A DNA stretch of 64,000 nt from Microbacterium keratanolyticum (GCF_016907255.1 NZ_JAFBBQ010000001.1:1-64000), one strand, 5' to 3'; positions 45,613-56,340 are shown, counted from the first letter of the stretch. Notes: generated from the sequence alone by a model not told the origin. Program-made: numbers and translations.

Positions 45613-48447
45613 TCAGACGAGCGAGCGCAGCACGTACTGCAGGATGCCGCCGTTGCGGTAGTAGTCCGCCTCACCGGGGGTGTCGATGCGAACCACGGCG
45701 TCGAACTCGATGGGCTGCTTGCCGGCCGGCGAGTGCTCGCTCGGAACAGCGGTGACCCGAACCGTCTTCGGTGTGATGCCCTCGTTCAGCTGCGTCAGAC
45801 CCTCGATCGAGATGATCTCGGTGCCGTCGAGGCCGAGCGATGCCCAGCTCTCGCCTGCGGGGAACTGCAGCGGGACGACACCCATTCCGATGAGGTTCGA
45901 GCGGTGAATACGCTCGAAGCTCTCGGTGATGACGGCCTTGACACCCAGCAGGCTCGTGCCCTTGGCTGCCCAGTCACGCGACGAGCCGGAGCCGTACTCC
46001 TTGCCACCGAAGACGACGAGCGGGGTGCCCTCGGCCTGGTAGTTCTGGCAGGCGTCGTAGATGTACGACTGCGGGCCCTCGGGCTGCGTGAAGTCGCGGG
46101 TGAAGCCACCCTCGACGACCTGGCCGTCGTTGACGGCACGGACGAGCTCGTTCTTGAGACGGATGTTCGCGAACGTGCCGCGAATCATGACCTCGTGGTT
46201 TCCACGACGCGAGCCGTAGGAGTTGAAGTCACGCTGTCCGACACCGTGCTCGGTGAGGTACTGCGCCGCCGGGGTGCCCGCCTTGATGTTTCCGGCAGGG
46301 CTGATGTGGTCGGTCGTGACCGAGTCACCCAGTGCCGCCATGACGCGCGCACCCGTGATGTCGGAGACCGGGGTGAGCTCCATGGTCATGCCGTCGAAGT
46401 ACGGTGCCTTGCGCACGTACGTCGAGTCCGCATCCCATTCGAAGATCGGGCCGGTCGGCGTGGGCAGGTTGCGCCAGCGGTCGTCACCGTCGAAGACGGT
46501 GGCGTACTGCTTGATGAACTGCTCGCGCGAGATCGAGGAGTCGACGATCGCCTGCACCTCTTCCGGCGCGGGCCAGATGTCCTTGAGGAAGACATCGTTG
46601 CCGTCGTGATCCTTACCCAGCGCGTCGACCTCGAAGTCGAAGTTCATCGAGCCGGCAAGCGCGTAGGCGATGACCAGCGGCGGGCTGGCCAGGTAGTTCA
46701 TCTTCACGTCGGGGCTGATGCGACCCTCGAAGTTGCGGTTACCCGAGAGGACTGCCGTCACGGCGAGGTCGTTCTCGTTGATCGCGGCCGAGACCTCTTC
46801 GATCAGCGGTCCGGAGTTGCCGATGCAGATCGTGCAGCCGTAGCCGACCGTGTAGAAGCCGAGACCCTCGAGGTCCTTGTCGAGACCGGACTTCTCGTAG
46901 TAATCGGTGACGACCTTCGAGCCCGGGCCGAGCGTGGTCTTGACCCACGGCTTCTGCTTCAGGCCCTTCTCCAGCGCCTTGCGTGCCACGAGGCCAGCGG
47001 CGATCATGACCGACGGGTTCGAGGTGTTGGTGCAGGAGGTGATGGCTGCGAGCGTGACCGCACCGTGGTCGAGCGTGTAGTCGACACCGGCAGGCGTGTG
47101 CACGTGCACCGGCTTGGATGCCGAGATCGGCGCGCCGCTGTTGATGTGCACGGGACGCGTCGTCGGCTCTTCCTCACCGGGAACCGAACCGGGGTCGGAG
47201 GCCGGGAAGGAGTGCTTCGACTCGAGGTCGACGATGTCGTCGGTGGTCGACGGCTCGGCGTAGTTGAGGATGTCCTTCTCGAACTGCGACTTGGCGTCGG
47301 AGAGGAGGATGCGGTCCTGCGGACGCTTCGGGCCGGCGATCGAGGGAACGACGGTGCCGAGGTCGAGCTCCATGTACTCGCTGTACACGGCCTCCTTCGA
47401 CGGGTCGTGCCAGAGCGACTGCGTCTTGGCGTAGGCCTCGACGAGCGCGACGGTCTCTTCGCTGCGGCCCGTGAGGCGCAGGTAGTCGAGGGTGACGTCA
47501 TCGACGGGGAACATCGCAGCCGTCGAGCCGAACTCGGGGCTCATGTTGCCGATCGTGGCGCGGTTCGCGAGCGGCACGGAGCCGACACCGGCGCCGTAGA
47601 ACTCGACGAACTTGCCGACCACACCGTGCTGACGCAGCATGTCGGTGATCGTCAGGACGACGTCGGTCGCGGTGACGCCCGCCGGGATCTCGCCCGTCAG
47701 CTTGAAGCCGACAACGCGCGGAATGAGCATCGAGACGGGCTGGCCGAGCATGGCTGCCTCTGCCTCGATACCGCCGACGCCCCAGCCGAGCACGCCCAGG
47801 CCGTTGACCATGGTGGTGTGCGAGTCCGTGCCGACGCAGGTGTCGGGGTAGGCCTGCAGGACGCCGCCGTTGGTGCGGTCGTAGATGACCTTCGCCAGGT
47901 GCTCGATGTTGACCTGGTGCACGATTCCGGTGCCAGGGGGAACGACCTTGAAGTCGTCGAATGCCGTCTGGCCCCAGCGGAGGAACTGGTAGCGCTCACC
48001 GTTGCGCTCGTACTCGATCTCGACGTTGCGCTCGAGAGCGTTCTCGGTGCCGAAGAGGTCGGCGATGACCGAGTGGTCGATGACCATCTCAGCGGGCGAG
48101 AGCGGATTGATTCGCTTCGGGTCGCCGCCGAGAGCGGTCACCGCCTCGCGCATCGTGGCGAGGTCGACGATGCAGGGCACACCGGTGAAGTCCTGCATGA
48201 CCACACGGGCGGGCGTGAACTGGATCTCGGTGTCGGGCTCTGCCGCAGCATCCCAGGAACCGAGGGCCTCGATCTGGGCCTTCGTCACGTTCGCACCGTC
48301 TTCGGTGCGGAGAAGGTTCTCCAGCAGGACCTTGAGGCTGAAGGGCAGCTTGTCGTAGCCCTCCACCGCGTCCAAACGGAAGATCTCATAGTCGGTACTG
48401 CCGACCTTCAGGGTGCTCTTGGCACCAAAGCTGTTCACCGTGGACAC
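45613..48447 (-). CDS. acnA: aconitate hydratase
   Basis: 944 aa IRP1/AcnA-type aconitase of the TCA cycle. The [4Fe-4S] ligands are in TSCTNTSNP and [11 protein letters not shown]; substrate-binding residues lie in [22 protein letters not shown] and in [19 protein letters not shown] Pro/Glu/Thr-rich insertion near residue 410 is typical of actinobacterial members. GTG start with AAGGAGA. The 162-base region upstream carries a striking AT-rich palindrome (48575-48598). No acnR-type regulator gene is adjacent. Confidence 0.97.
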   Translation of the reverse strand: MSTVNSFGAKSTLKVGSTDYEIFRLDAVEGYDKLPFSLKVLLENLLRTEDGANVTKAQIEALGSWDAAAEPDTEIQFTPARVVMQDFTGVPCIVDLATMREAVTALGGDPKRINPLSPAEMVIDHSVIADLFGTENALERNVEIEYERNGERYQFLRWGQTAFDDFKVVPPGTGIVHQVNIEHLAKVIYDRTNGGVLQAYPDTCVGTDSHTTMVNGLGVLGWGVGGIEAEAAMLGQPVSMLIPRVVGFKLTGEIPAGVTATDVVLTITDMLRQHGVVGKFVEFYGAGVGSVPLANRATIGNMSPEFGSTAAMFPVDDVTLDYLRLTGRSEETVALVEAYAKTQSLWHDPSKEAVYSEYMELDLGTVVPSIAGPKRPQDRILLSDAKSQFEKDILNYAEPSTTDDIVDLESKHSFPASDPGSVPGEEEPTTRPVHINSGAPISASKPVHVHTPAGVDYTLDHGAVTLAAITSCTNTSNPSVMIAAGLVARKALEKGLKQKPWVKTTLGPGSKVVTDYYEKSGLDKDLEGLGFYTVGYGCTICIGNSGPLIEEVSAAINENDLAVTAVLSGNRNFEGRISPDVKMNYLASPPLVIAYALAGSMNFDFEVDALGKDHDGNDVFLKDIWPAPEEVQAIVDSSISREQFIKQYATVFDGDDRWRNLPTPTGPIFEWDADSTYVRKAPYFDGMTMELTPVSDITGARVMAALGDSVTTDHISPAGNIKAGTPAAQYLTEHGVGQRDFNSYGSRRGNHEVMIRGTFANIRLKNELVRAVNDGQVVEGGFTRDFTQPEGPQSYIYDACQNYQAEGTPLVVFGGKEYGSGSSRDWAAKGTSLLGVKAVITESFERIHRSNLIGMGVVPLQFPAGESWASLGLDGTEIISIEGLTQLNEGITPKTVRVTAVPSEHSPAGKQPIEFDAVVRIDTPGEADYYRNGGILQYVLRSLV

Positions 48448-48574
48448 GATTCCGTCTCCTTCTGGGTCTGATGGCGGCGCTCGACGCCCTCAATATTGCT
48501 CGCCGTGGCGAGCGACGGCTAGCAAGGCGTACCTAACCAGTGTGCGCTGACCCAGCGAAGAGCAAAAGGCGTCA

Positions 48575-48598
48575 ATTTATCTTGATGTCAAGATAAAT
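48575..48598. promoter_or_regulatory. 24-bp AT-rich perfect palindrome upstream of acnA
   Basis: Two perfect 11-base arms (ATTTATCTTGA and its complement) around two central bases, 128 bases before the acnA start and 12 bases after the DUF3159 stop. It is far more AT-rich than its surroundings and lacks a GC-rich stem, so a protein operator is more likely than a terminator. Confidence 0.55.
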
Positions 48599-48609
48599 CT
48601 AGCACGCTG

Positions 48610-49365
48610 TCAGGACGAAGACTCCTGCGCCGGGGCGTGGCGTGGATAAAGTGCACGCACCACAAGCCAGGTCACCGCAACCATGGGCGCGAACAGCGGA
48701 AGGCCCATGGCGATCTTCAGAGTTCCAAGCGTCGTCACATCTCCGGCGAAGTACAGCGGAAGCTGGACACCGAGGCGCAGGAAGAACAGCGACGCCCAGG
48801 CGATCGTGAGCCAGAAGAACGCACGCCGCTTGCGACGATCCGCGCGCCACGCGGTGCCCTCCTGCATCAGGAAGCCCACCGCGAGCCCGATGAGCGACCA
48901 GCCGACGAGGGCGGAGATCAGAAGCGCTGCGCCGTAGATCGAGTTCGTGAAGAAGCCAGGGACGAAGGTCTCCTGCCCGCGTCCGGTCCACAGCGCGAGA
49001 GCGGCGGCGCCGCCCGCGGCGACCAGCCCGCCGAGGGCCGCGGAGGGCGGAGACTTCTGCAGGATGCGCACGAGCGAGAAGAGCGCGGCGATGCCCACCG
49101 AGACACCGAGCGAGAGCCACAGCGGCTCGGGGACGATCGTGTACAGCACGACGAAAGCCAGGCTGGGGAGTACCGACTCCAGCACGCCGCGCCATCCACC
49201 CATCGCCTTCCAGACGACGTGCCCCGTGCTCTCCTGCGCCGCCGGGTCGATGCCGAGACGCTGCGCAGCGCTGCCGAGCGCCGCGCCCAGCACGGCACTC
49301 GTCGAGGGTGCGTCCTGCGTGGTCTCGTCCGGCTCGTGCGCCGGCTCCTGGGGCGCGGTGCTCAC
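48610..49365 (-). CDS. DUF3159 domain membrane protein
   Basis: 251 aa actinobacterial family with five to six membrane helices (LPSLAFVVLYTIVPEPLWLS, LGVSVGIAALFSLVRILQ, LGGLVAAGGAAALALWTG, ALLISALVGWSLIGLAVGFL, LKIAMGLPLFAPMVAVTWL). The first ~45 residues are soluble and acidic. Function unknown. The GTG start overlaps the DUF3710 stop by 4 bases (GTGA), and the dut-DUF3710-DUF3159 order is conserved in actinobacteria. Confidence 0.9.
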   Translation of the reverse strand: MSTAPQEPAHEPDETTQDAPSTSAVLGAALGSAAQRLGIDPAAQESTGHVVWKAMGGWRGVLESVLPSLAFVVLYTIVPEPLWLSLGVSVGIAALFSLVRILQKSPPSAALGGLVAAGGAAALALWTGRGQETFVPGFFTNSIYGAALLISALVGWSLIGLAVGFLMQEGTAWRADRRKRRAFFWLTIAWASLFFLRLGVQLPLYFAGDVTTLGTLKIAMGLPLFAPMVAVTWLVVRALYPRHAPAQESSS

Positions 49366-49943
49366 GCCGAGCCGGGCGTCGCGGGCATTCGCAGCGGAAT
49401 CAGGTCGCGCGGCGGCATCGGAGTGCCACCGCGAACGACCACGATGGACCGGAAGAGGTCTTCGACCTGTGCGGCGGCGTCGAGATCGGATGCTGCTGCT
49501 CCCCCGATCACGCCGCGCAGGAACCACCGTGGTCCGTCGACGCCGATGAAGCGCGCCAGACGCGTGGCGGAGCCGTCAGCGCCTGCGACCGTGGGCACCT
49601 CGGCCAGGAGCTCCGGTCCGAGGGGGCCTTCACGCTCCTCGACGCGACCGCCCTGCTGCGTGACCTGCTCACGGATCTGCGCGCGTGTCTCCTCCCACAG
49701 CCCTGTGGAGCGCGGTGCCGCGAACGGCTGCACCTGCAGCGAGGAGTCCGCGTAGTCCAGGCTCACCGCGACGATGCGCTTGGTCTGCTCCTCGACCTCG
49801 AGACGCAGGTTCAGCCCCTCGCGCGGAAGGATCTTGATGCCACCGAGGTCGATGTAGGGACGGACCGGATTGGCCTCGGCCTCGTCGAAGGGTCCTGCGG
49901 TGGCGCGATCGGCCAGGCCATCCGAAGTCAGATCGTCAGTCAT
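49362..49943 (-). CDS. DUF3710 domain-containing protein
   Basis: 193 aa. Conserved family parts are YIDLGGIKILPREGLNLRLE, LQVQPFAAPRSTGLWEETR, and the end DDLFRSIVVVRGGTPMPPRDL-like segment (here VEDLFRSIVVVRGG). Cytoplasmic, function unknown; nearly always next to dut in actinobacteria. Two ATGs are possible (49949 and 49943); GGAG sits 8 bases before 49943 but only 2 before 49949, so the second is used. Follows dut with 2 bases between. Confidence 0.9.
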   Translation of the reverse strand: MTDDLTSDGLADRATAGPFDEAEANPVRPYIDLGGIKILPREGLNLRLEVEEQTKRIVAVSLDYADSSLQVQPFAAPRSTGLWEETRAQIREQVTQQGGRVEEREGPLGPELLAEVPTVAGADGSATRLARFIGVDGPRWFLRGVIGGAAASDLDAAAQVEDLFRSIVVVRGGTPMPPRDLIPLRMPATPGSA

Positions 49944-49945
49944 GC

Positions 49946-50419
49946 TCATCTCTCCGCATCCGCCGCGACTGCGGCTGTGCTCTGGTGCTGATAGCCGGTG
50001 GAACCGAATCCGCCGGCACCCCGGTCGCTGTCGTCGAGCGAATCGACCGGGAGGAAACGTGCCCGCGTGACCGGCATGACGATGAGCTGGGCGATCCGAT
50101 CGCCGACAGCGATCTCGTATGGCTCACGCAGGTCGGTGTTGAGCAGGGTCACCTTGATCTCGCCGCGGTAGCCGGCGTCGACGGTGCCGGGCGAGTTGAC
50201 GATCGTGATGCCGTGTCTCGTCGCCAGACCGCTGCGCGGAACGACGAATGCGGCGTAGCCGAGCGGGAGCTGGATGCGCACACCGGTTCCGACGAGAGCG
50301 CGCTCACCGGGCTGAAGCACGAGGGCTTCCGCGGCGACGAGGTCGGCTCCGGCGTCACCCTCGTGGGCATACGCGGGCACGACGGGCGCGATAATAGGAA
50401 CATCGACGATTTCGGTCAC
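49946..50419 (-). CDS. dut: deoxyuridine 5'-triphosphate nucleotidohydrolase
   Basis: 157 aa trimeric dUTPase that hydrolyses dUTP to dUMP. Motif 1 AYAHEGDAGADL, motif 2 PRSGLATRHGI, motif 3 NSPGTVDAGYRGEI, motif 4 GDRIAQLIVMP and motif 5 GAGGFGSTG are all present. GTG start at 50419 lies 7 bases after TAGCCT without a ribosome site (leaderless pattern). Only 13 bases separate it from the divergent DUF3093 start. Confidence 0.95.
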   Translation of the reverse strand: MTEIVDVPIIAPVVPAYAHEGDAGADLVAAEALVLQPGERALVGTGVRIQLPLGYAAFVVPRSGLATRHGITIVNSPGTVDAGYRGEIKVTLLNTDLREPYEIAVGDRIAQLIVMPVTRARFLPVDSLDDSDRGAGGFGSTGYQHQSTAAVAADAER

Positions 50420-50426
50420 GAGAAAG

Positions 50427-50432
50427 AGGCTA
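50427..50432 (-). promoter_or_regulatory. -10 hexamer of dut (leaderless)
   Basis: TAGCCT, 7 bases, then GTG at 50419. Read on the other strand, the same bases overlap the AGAGG ribosome site and touch the ATG of the divergent DUF3093 gene. Confidence 0.45.
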
Positions 50433-50918
50433 ATGCAGAACGCCGCCCCCGACACGCGCCCGATCTATCGAGAGCGCCTCGCACCCAGCCTCTGGGTGTT
50501 CCTTGCCGCCGCCGTCGGCGGCCCGATGATCGCCCTGACGTTCACCCCGCTGAACTCCACGCTGGCTCTGATCCTGGGCGCGTTGGGCACGGCCGCGATC
50601 CTGGGCCTGCTCATCCTGCTGTCCCCGCAGGTGCGGGTGGAAGGGCGGATGTTGTATGCCGGCCGTGCGCGCATCGATGCGCAGTGGCTCGGCGAACCCG
50701 AAGCGTTCACGGGTGAAGACGCACGCGCCGCACGCGGCCCGAAGCTGCCCGCCCGCGGGTGGCACCTGATCCGGGGCGGAATCAACGGTGTGCTCGTCGT
50801 CCCGATCACCGATCCCGACGATCCGGCGCCCTCGTGGACGATCTCCACCCGCACCCCCGACCGGCTCGCCGCAGCGATCCGTCTCGCGCGCGAGAACGCG
50901 GTCACGCCGGCCAGCTGA
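50433..50918 (+). CDS. DUF3093 domain membrane protein
   Basis: 161 aa. Two membrane helices (LWVFLAAAVGGPMIALTF and LALILGALGTAAILGLLILL) are followed by a soluble domain with VRVEGRMLYAGRARIDAQWLG and WHLIRGGINGVLVVPITDPDDPAPSW, the family core. Function unknown; the gene is a stable neighbour of dut and DUF4193 in actinobacteria. ATG with AGAGG five bases ahead. Confidence 0.9.
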   Translation: MQNAAPDTRPIYRERLAPSLWVFLAAAVGGPMIALTFTPLNSTLALILGALGTAAILGLLILLSPQVRVEGRMLYAGRARIDAQWLGEPEAFTGEDARAARGPKLPARGWHLIRGGINGVLVVPITDPDDPAPSWTISTRTPDRLAAAIRLARENAVTPAS

Positions 50919-50964
50919 GTGGCGACGTCCTCTCGGGTTGTCTCCGGCTGGCCCGAGAACGCGA

Positions 50965-51009
50965 AACGCGCCTTGCTCCATCGCTCATGCGACGGGATCA
51001 AGGCGCGTT
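50965..51009. terminator. putative terminator hairpin between convergent genes
   Basis: An 11-bp perfect stem (AACGCGCCTTG and complement) with a 23-base loop, between the ends of DUF3093 and DUF4193. The long loop lowers confidence. Confidence 0.4.
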
Positions 51010-51021
51010 ATGCGTATGAGG

Positions 51022-51315
51022 TCAGGCTGCGCATTCCTTGCAGATCGCGCCGGATGCCTCTTCGTGGTCGAGCTGCGAGCGGTGCTTCACGAGGAAGCAG
51101 CTCATGCAGGTGAACTCGTCGTCCTGCGGGGGCAGCACAACGACATCGAGTTCGAGGTCGGAAAGGTCAGCGCCGGGGAGCTCGAAACCGGAGGGGTTGT
51201 CAGAGTCTTCGACGTCGACGGATCCCGACAGCTTGTCGGGGACGCGCTCCTTCAGTGCCTCGATCGACTCGCTGTCGTCTTCGCTCTTGCGGGGTGCGTC
51301 GTAATCGGTTGCCAT
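51022..51315 (-). CDS. DUF4193 zinc-ribbon-like protein
   Basis: 97 aa acidic protein. MATDYDAPRKSEDDSESIEAL at the N-terminus is the family signature; the C-terminal half carries two CxxC pairs (CMSC and CKEC), a probable zinc site. In actinobacteria the gene is a fixed neighbour of sepH and dut. Function unknown. ATG with GGAG nine bases ahead. The 198-base gap to sepH contains the divergent promoters of both genes; I see no clear hexamers there. Confidence 0.9.
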   Translation of the reverse strand: MATDYDAPRKSEDDSESIEALKERVPDKLSGSVDVEDSDNPSGFELPGADLSDLELDVVVLPPQDDEFTCMSCFLVKHRSQLDHEEASGAICKECAA

Positions 51316-51513
51316 GCGGAAAATCTCCACTTTCATCGTGCGAGTGGCGGGTAGTGCCTGTGGGTATCGGCGGCGACAGTTTGCATGAACCGGAAGCGTT
51401 TCGCAAATGCCTTCTGTCGCACCCGGAGAAACTCGCGGCGCGCCCAGAGTATTCCCGGCTGTCGTGCACCCGTCATGACACCATATGTGAACACCCATCC
51501 AGAGGGGCATCGC

Positions 51514-52638
51514 ATGGAACACGTCACAATCGTCGGCACAGAGGACAACCTTCTCGTGCTCGCGACGGAGTCTGGTGCGCGCTTCGCGCTCCCCATCGAC
51601 GACGTCCTGCGCGCTGAGATCCGCCGCGCGTCTGCTCCGCGTACTCCGGCCGCGCCCGCGCTCGCCGCAAGCCCGCGTGAAATCCAGACCCACATCCGTG
51701 CCGGCCTGTCTGCCGCGGAGGTCTCAGAGCTCCTCGGTGTGCGACTGGAAGACGTCACCCGCTTCGAAGGTCCGGTCCTCGCGGAGCGCGAGCACATCGT
51801 CGATCAGGCCCTGGCCGTGCCGGTGCTGATCGGCAGCGAGGTCGAGCCAGATGCACAGCCGACGTTCGGCGTCGCCATCCGCGCCAAGCTCGCCGACCTC
51901 GTCGCAACAGGTGAGCGCTGGGCAAGCTGGAAAGAGCAGTCCGGCTGGATCATCAAACTCGAGTTCACCGCGAACGACGTCGACCACGACGCCCGATGGA
52001 GCTTCGACCCGCGCCGGAGCGCCCTCGCCCCCCTGAACCAGGATGCGACGCAGCTCTCCCGCCAGGGCGCACTGCCCGAGGGGTTGATCCCCCGACTCCG
52101 CGCGCTCGACAAGGACCGGCCGGCATCGCCGTACAAGGACGACACGCGCTTCGACTCCGGAGCGTTCGGCCCGCGCCTGGTCGCCGCTCCCCCGGCTGAA
52201 CCCGAGGTCGAGGAGCGACCCGCACCACGCTCGGCTCCGTCCGTGCAGGAGGCCGCGACGAACCGGGCTCCCGCCGCATCCGCGACGAACGCGGAGACCG
52301 CCGATCTCCTTGAGGCACTGCGTCGTCGTCGCGGTCAGCGGGAAGCCGCGCCCACGATCAAAGAGACTCCTGTGCCGAGCGAAGGAAACAGCCCGATCGC
52401 GCTCTTCGATGGTTTCGGGTCCGCCCCGTCGGAGAACGATCCCGAGGCGCTCGAAGAGGTTGAGGCTCCCGCCGAACCCGCCCACCGCCCGGTTCGCCCG
52501 TTCGAGCACAAGAAGCCCGCGCCAGCCACAGCATCCGCCCCGGCACCCTCTGAGTCAGAGGGTTCGGCACGCCGCAAGCGCCGCACAGAGATGCCGTCCT
52601 GGGACGAGATCGTCTTCGGCGCGCGCACCGACGACTGA
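51514..52638 (+). CDS. sepH: septation protein SepH
   Basis: 374 aa. The N-terminal DUF3071 domain is clear: VGTEDNLLVLATESGARFALPIDD, then the helix-turn-helix-like REIQTHIRAGLSAAEVSELLGVRLEDVTRFEGPVLAEREH. A long disordered Pro/Ala/Glu-rich linker leads to the conserved end RRKRRTEMPSWDEIVFGA. SepH binds FtsZ and promotes its assembly in Streptomyces and mycobacteria. ATG with AGAGGGG. Its role is cell division. Confidence 0.93.
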   Translation: MEHVTIVGTEDNLLVLATESGARFALPIDDVLRAEIRRASAPRTPAAPALAASPREIQTHIRAGLSAAEVSELLGVRLEDVTRFEGPVLAEREHIVDQALAVPVLIGSEVEPDAQPTFGVAIRAKLADLVATGERWASWKEQSGWIIKLEFTANDVDHDARWSFDPRRSALAPLNQDATQLSRQGALPEGLIPRLRALDKDRPASPYKDDTRFDSGAFGPRLVAAPPAEPEVEERPAPRSAPSVQEAATNRAPAASATNAETADLLEALRRRRGQREAAPTIKETPVPSEGNSPIALFDGFGSAPSENDPEALEEVEAPAEPAHRPVRPFEHKKPAPATASAPAPSESEGSARRKRRTEMPSWDEIVFGARTDD

Positions 52639-52645
52639 CCAGCAG

Positions 52646-53773
52646 CTACTGCGCGAACGCCCCGAAGCGCAGGTACGGCACCTGACGCTCTTCGGGAGTG
52701 AGAGAGCCGTGCTGTCCGACCATGGTCTGCGCTCGCTGATCCTCTGCGGTGCCGTCATAGAGCGCCCAGATGCCGCGTGCCGGGATCACGAGATCCCCGA
52801 TCCGCTCTCGCACTCCCGGCGCAAGCACCGTCCCGAACAGACCCGCAGCGACGGCCTCGTCGCCCGTCAGCACGTCGGCGATCTTCTCCGTACCCACGCG
52901 CCAGGCATCGCGCACGGCCTCAACGGACGCATCCGGCTCCAGGTAGACGTGCAGCATGCGTGGCTCTCCCCCGAAGTGCCGCACGCCGTCGAGCATCCGG
53001 TCACCCTGGTCGATGACGAGATGGCGATGCCGCGGCACATCGATCATCCCGTGGTCGGCGGTGACGAGCACGCCCACGCCGGGAGGCACCGCCTGGGCGA
53101 AGGCCGAATCGAGGTCTTCCAGTGCATGCAGCCACTCGGTGGAGTCGACGCCATGCCTGTGTCCGGCTTTGTCGACCTCCGGCAGATAGCAGTAGACGAG
53201 CGCGCCCTCATGCTCGGCAGCCAGCTGGTACGCCTGGGCGACGCGGTCGCGTGTGTTCCACTGCCCGAAGAAGGTCGCGCCCCGGAGCGTGGCCTGGGTG
53301 AATCCCGTGGTGGCGTAGACAGGCAGACCCACGGCGAACACCGGATGCCCGGCCTCTGCCGCTGTCTCGAAAACGGTCGGAACCGGCTGCCAGACGCGCG
53401 CATCGAGCTTGTCGCTCTCCCAGCCGCTGAGCATGTTGACGAGGCGGTCCCTCTCGCGGTCCAGCACGCGATAGCCGACGAGCCCGTGCTCACCGGGCTC
53501 GACCCCGGTGAGCAGCGTCGTGAGGGCGGAGGCCGTCGTGGAAGGGAAGACGGAGTACGCGACGTCCTTCTTCCCCATGCCCGCCGTGAGACGTCGCGCA
53601 TGACCGGCGTGGGCGCGCAACTGCAGCATTCCCAGCCCATCGATGACGATGAGAACCGTCGAACGCACGCGCGGCAGAGCGCTGGGCAGACCGGCGATCG
53701 CACCGCGCAGGTCGGCCGCCACCCCGGAGATTTGCCGGGCAGAGGGGGGCTCGGCCGGTAGCATGAAAGACAT
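52646..53773 (-). CDS. alkaline phosphatase-fold nucleotide pyrophosphatase/phosphodiesterase family protein
   Basis: 375 aa. The metal/nucleophile region is [20 protein letters not shown] with [17 protein letters not shown] (nucleophile Thr), [29 protein letters not shown] and VTADHGMID, so all metal ligands are present. Cytoplasmic by sequence (no signal peptide), though such enzymes are often exported. Substrate unknown; a phosphodiester or phosphonate. ATG at 53773, with an in-frame ATG at 53764; no ribosome site seen. Convergent with sepH. Confidence 0.87.
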   Translation of the reverse strand: MSFMLPAEPPSARQISGVAADLRGAIAGLPSALPRVRSTVLIVIDGLGMLQLRAHAGHARRLTAGMGKKDVAYSVFPSTTASALTTLLTGVEPGEHGLVGYRVLDRERDRLVNMLSGWESDKLDARVWQPVPTVFETAAEAGHPVFAVGLPVYATTGFTQATLRGATFFGQWNTRDRVAQAYQLAAEHEGALVYCYLPEVDKAGHRHGVDSTEWLHALEDLDSAFAQAVPPGVGVLVTADHGMIDVPRHRHLVIDQGDRMLDGVRHFGGEPRMLHVYLEPDASVEAVRDAWRVGTEKIADVLTGDEAVAAGLFGTVLAPGVRERIGDLVIPARGIWALYDGTAEDQRAQTMVGQHGSLTPEERQVPYLRFGAFAQ

Positions 53774-53871
53774 CTGAGCCAGTTTCGCACACGCGAGGCG
53801 GCTCGGAGCCTGGCGTCGAGGGACCCCCTCCGCACGGCCCGCCCATCCGAACTCTGGCGAGCAGGAAGCAC

Positions 53872-56316
53872 ATGCCCCGCACCCCCGCACCCGAACCGGT
53901 TGACGAGCGCATTCAAGACATCGACCTGTCGACCGAGATGCAGGGCTCGTTCCTTGAGTACGCGTACTCGGTCATCTACTCGCGGGCGCTGCCCGATGCC
54001 CGCGACGGGCTCAAGCCGGTGCAGCGTCGCATCCTGTTCCAGATGGCGGAGATGGGTCTGCGACCCGACAAGGGCCACGTGAAGAGCGCCCGCGTCGTCG
54101 GTGAGGTCATGGGAAAGCTGCACCCGCACGGCGACTCCGCGATCTACGACGCACTGGTGCGCCTGTCGCAGGACTTCGCGCTGCGTGTCCCCCTCGTCGA
54201 CGGACACGGAAACTTCGGTTCACTCGATGACGGCCCAGCCGCCTCCCGCTACACCGAGGCGCGCCTCGCCGCCTCCGCTCTCGCGCTCACCGAGAGCCTC
54301 GACGAAGACGTCGTCGACTTCATCCCCAACTACGACGGTCAGTTCCAGCAGCCCGCTGTTCTCCCCGCCGCCTTCCCGAACCTCCTCGTCAACGGCGCCA
54401 GCGGAATCGCCGTCGGCATGGCGACCAACATGGCACCGCACAACCTCATCGAGGTCGTCGCCGCCGCCATTCATCTGCTCGAGAACCCGGATGCCACGAC
54501 GGAAGAGCTCATGGAGTTCGTGCCCGGCCCGGACTTCCCCTCCGGCGGCATCCTGATGGGTCTCGACGGCGTCAAAGACGCGTACGCCAACGGACGCGGG
54601 GCGCTCAAGGTGCGCGGCAAGGTCTCTGTCGAACCGCTCGGACCGCGCCGCACCGGCATCGTCGTCACCGAGCTGCCGTACAACGTCGGCCCCGAGCGTC
54701 TGATCGAGAAGATCCGCGATGCCGTGCAGGCGAAGAAGTTGCAGGGCATCAGCGATGTCACCGATCTGACCGACCGTCACCACGGACTGCGCATTCAGAT
54801 CGGCATCAAGACCGGCTTCGATGCCAATGCCGTCCTGGAGCAGCTCTACCGGCTCACGCCGTTGGAGGACTCCTTCAGCATCAACAACGTCGCGCTCGTC
54901 GAAGGGCAGCCGCGCACGCTCGGACTGCGCGATCTGCTCGCGGTGTACATCAAGCACCGTCTCGAGGTCATCACCCGCCGCAGCCGCTACCGTCTGGCAC
55001 GACGCGAAGAACGATTGCACCTCGTCGAAGGTCTCCTGCTCGCGATCCTCGACATCGACGAGGTCATCCAGCTCATCCGCTCCTCCGATGATTCGGAGCA
55101 GGCCCGCACCCGGCTGCGCGAGGTCTTCGAGCTCAGTGAGGTGCAGGCGGAGTACATCCTCGAACTGCGTCTGCGACGCCTGACGAAGTTCTCCCGTATC
55201 GAGCTCGAGGCTGAGCGCGACAAGCTGCAGGCCGAGATCGCCGCCCTGAAGGAGCTTCTCGGCAGCGACGCGCTGCTGCGCGCGCAGGTCGCCACCGAAC
55301 TCGACGCCGCGGCGGAGGCCTACGGGACCCCCCGCCGCACGCTTCTGCTGAACGCTGCGCCTCCAAAGCCGCGCGCGACGAAGGGCGCCGTCGATCTGCA
55401 GATCGCCGACACCCCCACGGTCGTCGTGCTCTCCACGACGGGTCGCGCAGTGCGCGTCGACCTCGCCGATGGCCAGGAGCTCACTGCGGCAGGTCGGCGC
55501 AGCAAGCACGACGCCGTGCTCTCGACGCTCGAGACCACGACCCGCAGCGAGATCGGTGCCGTCACCTCCGCGGGTCGTGTGCTGCGCTTCTCCCCTGTCG
55601 ACCTGCCCTCCGTGCCGCCCGCGTCGGTGCATCTCGCCGCCGGCGTCGCGTTGCGTGACTACATCGGGCTGCTCGACAAGAGCGAGCGGATCATCGCGCT
55701 CATGCGCTTCGATGACGAGACTCCGCTCGCTCTCGGTACGCGTAGCGGCATCGTCAAGCGCATCGTGCCGTCGACGCTTCCGAGCAACAAGGCCGAGCTC
55801 GAGATCATCGGCATGAAGCCCGGCGACGTCGTCGTCGGCGCCGGATCCGCTCCGGACGATGCGGAGCTCGTCTTCGTCACCTCGGACGCGCAGCTCCTGC
55901 ACTTCGCGGCATCCGCCGTCCGGCCGCAGGGCGCGCCCGCGGGTGGCATGGCGGGCGTCAAGCTCGCTGCGAAAGCCGAGGTCATCACGTTCTCGGTCGT
56001 CACCGACGCCGATCAGGCCGTTGTCGTCACGATCTCCGGTGCCGACGATGTGCTGCTGGGCGCGGATGCCGGACGAGCGAAAGTCTCCGAGTTCGCAGAG
56101 TTCCCGGGCAAGGGACGCGCCACCGGCGGCGTCCGCGCCCATGCTCTCCTCAAGGGCGAAACGGGTCTGCGTCTCGCCTGGGTCGGGCAGTCCCCTGCCC
56201 TCGCGGTCGGCAGCGACGGCGCCGCACGTGCGCTACCCGAGTCGGGAGCCAAGCGCGACGCCTCCGGTCAGGCGCTCGACGCGGTGATCGGATCCATCGG
56301 ACGCACGATCATCTGA
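53872..56316 (+). CDS. parC: DNA topoisomerase IV subunit A
   Basis: 814 aa type IIA topoisomerase subunit. The catalytic tyrosine is Tyr127 in [10 protein letters not shown]. The quinolone-resistance region is [12 protein letters not shown] with Ser89 and Asp93, the sensitive form. The C-terminal beta-pinwheel includes [14 protein letters not shown]. With ParE it separates linked chromosomes. It is convergent with parE, with a GNAT gene between. It is judged topoisomerase IV because the pair is away from dnaA/gyrBA and the C-terminal domain lacks the canonical GyrA box. Confidence 0.9.
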   Translation: MPRTPAPEPVDERIQDIDLSTEMQGSFLEYAYSVIYSRALPDARDGLKPVQRRILFQMAEMGLRPDKGHVKSARVVGEVMGKLHPHGDSAIYDALVRLSQDFALRVPLVDGHGNFGSLDDGPAASRYTEARLAASALALTESLDEDVVDFIPNYDGQFQQPAVLPAAFPNLLVNGASGIAVGMATNMAPHNLIEVVAAAIHLLENPDATTEELMEFVPGPDFPSGGILMGLDGVKDAYANGRGALKVRGKVSVEPLGPRRTGIVVTELPYNVGPERLIEKIRDAVQAKKLQGISDVTDLTDRHHGLRIQIGIKTGFDANAVLEQLYRLTPLEDSFSINNVALVEGQPRTLGLRDLLAVYIKHRLEVITRRSRYRLARREERLHLVEGLLLAILDIDEVIQLIRSSDDSEQARTRLREVFELSEVQAEYILELRLRRLTKFSRIELEAERDKLQAEIAALKELLGSDALLRAQVATELDAAAEAYGTPRRTLLLNAAPPKPRATKGAVDLQIADTPTVVVLSTTGRAVRVDLADGQELTAAGRRSKHDAVLSTLETTTRSEIGAVTSAGRVLRFSPVDLPSVPPASVHLAAGVALRDYIGLLDKSERIIALMRFDDETPLALGTRSGIVKRIVPSTLPSNKAELEIIGMKPGDVVVGAGSAPDDAELVFVTSDAQLLHFAASAVRPQGAPAGGMAGVKLAAKAEVITFSVVTDADQAVVVTISGADDVLLGADAGRAKVSEFAEFPGKGRATGGVRAHALLKGETGLRLAWVGQSPALAVGSDGAARALPESGAKRDASGQALDAVIGSIGRTII

Positions 56317-56340
56317 GCGTGCGGATGGTGTGCGCGGGCG

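Noticed and set aside
45478..48471. A 997-codon open frame on the plus strand opposite acnA
   Set aside because: It mirrors acnA almost exactly, encodes Arg/Asp/Val-rich low-complexity protein and has no domain motif; acnA is certain. It results from the high GC third positions. The same holds for long antisense frames opposite alaS, rel, thrS, secD and parC.
48498..48513. Short GC-rich inverted repeat (GCTCGCC, two bases, GGCGAGC) near the acnA start
   Set aside because: Seven-base arms of this composition are expected by chance here, and it lacks terminator context.
48516..48538. Iron-box-like sequence (TTAGGT on the minus strand) between the palindrome and acnA
   Set aside because: Only about 10 of 19 positions match the DtxR/IdeR consensus, and the second half is poor.
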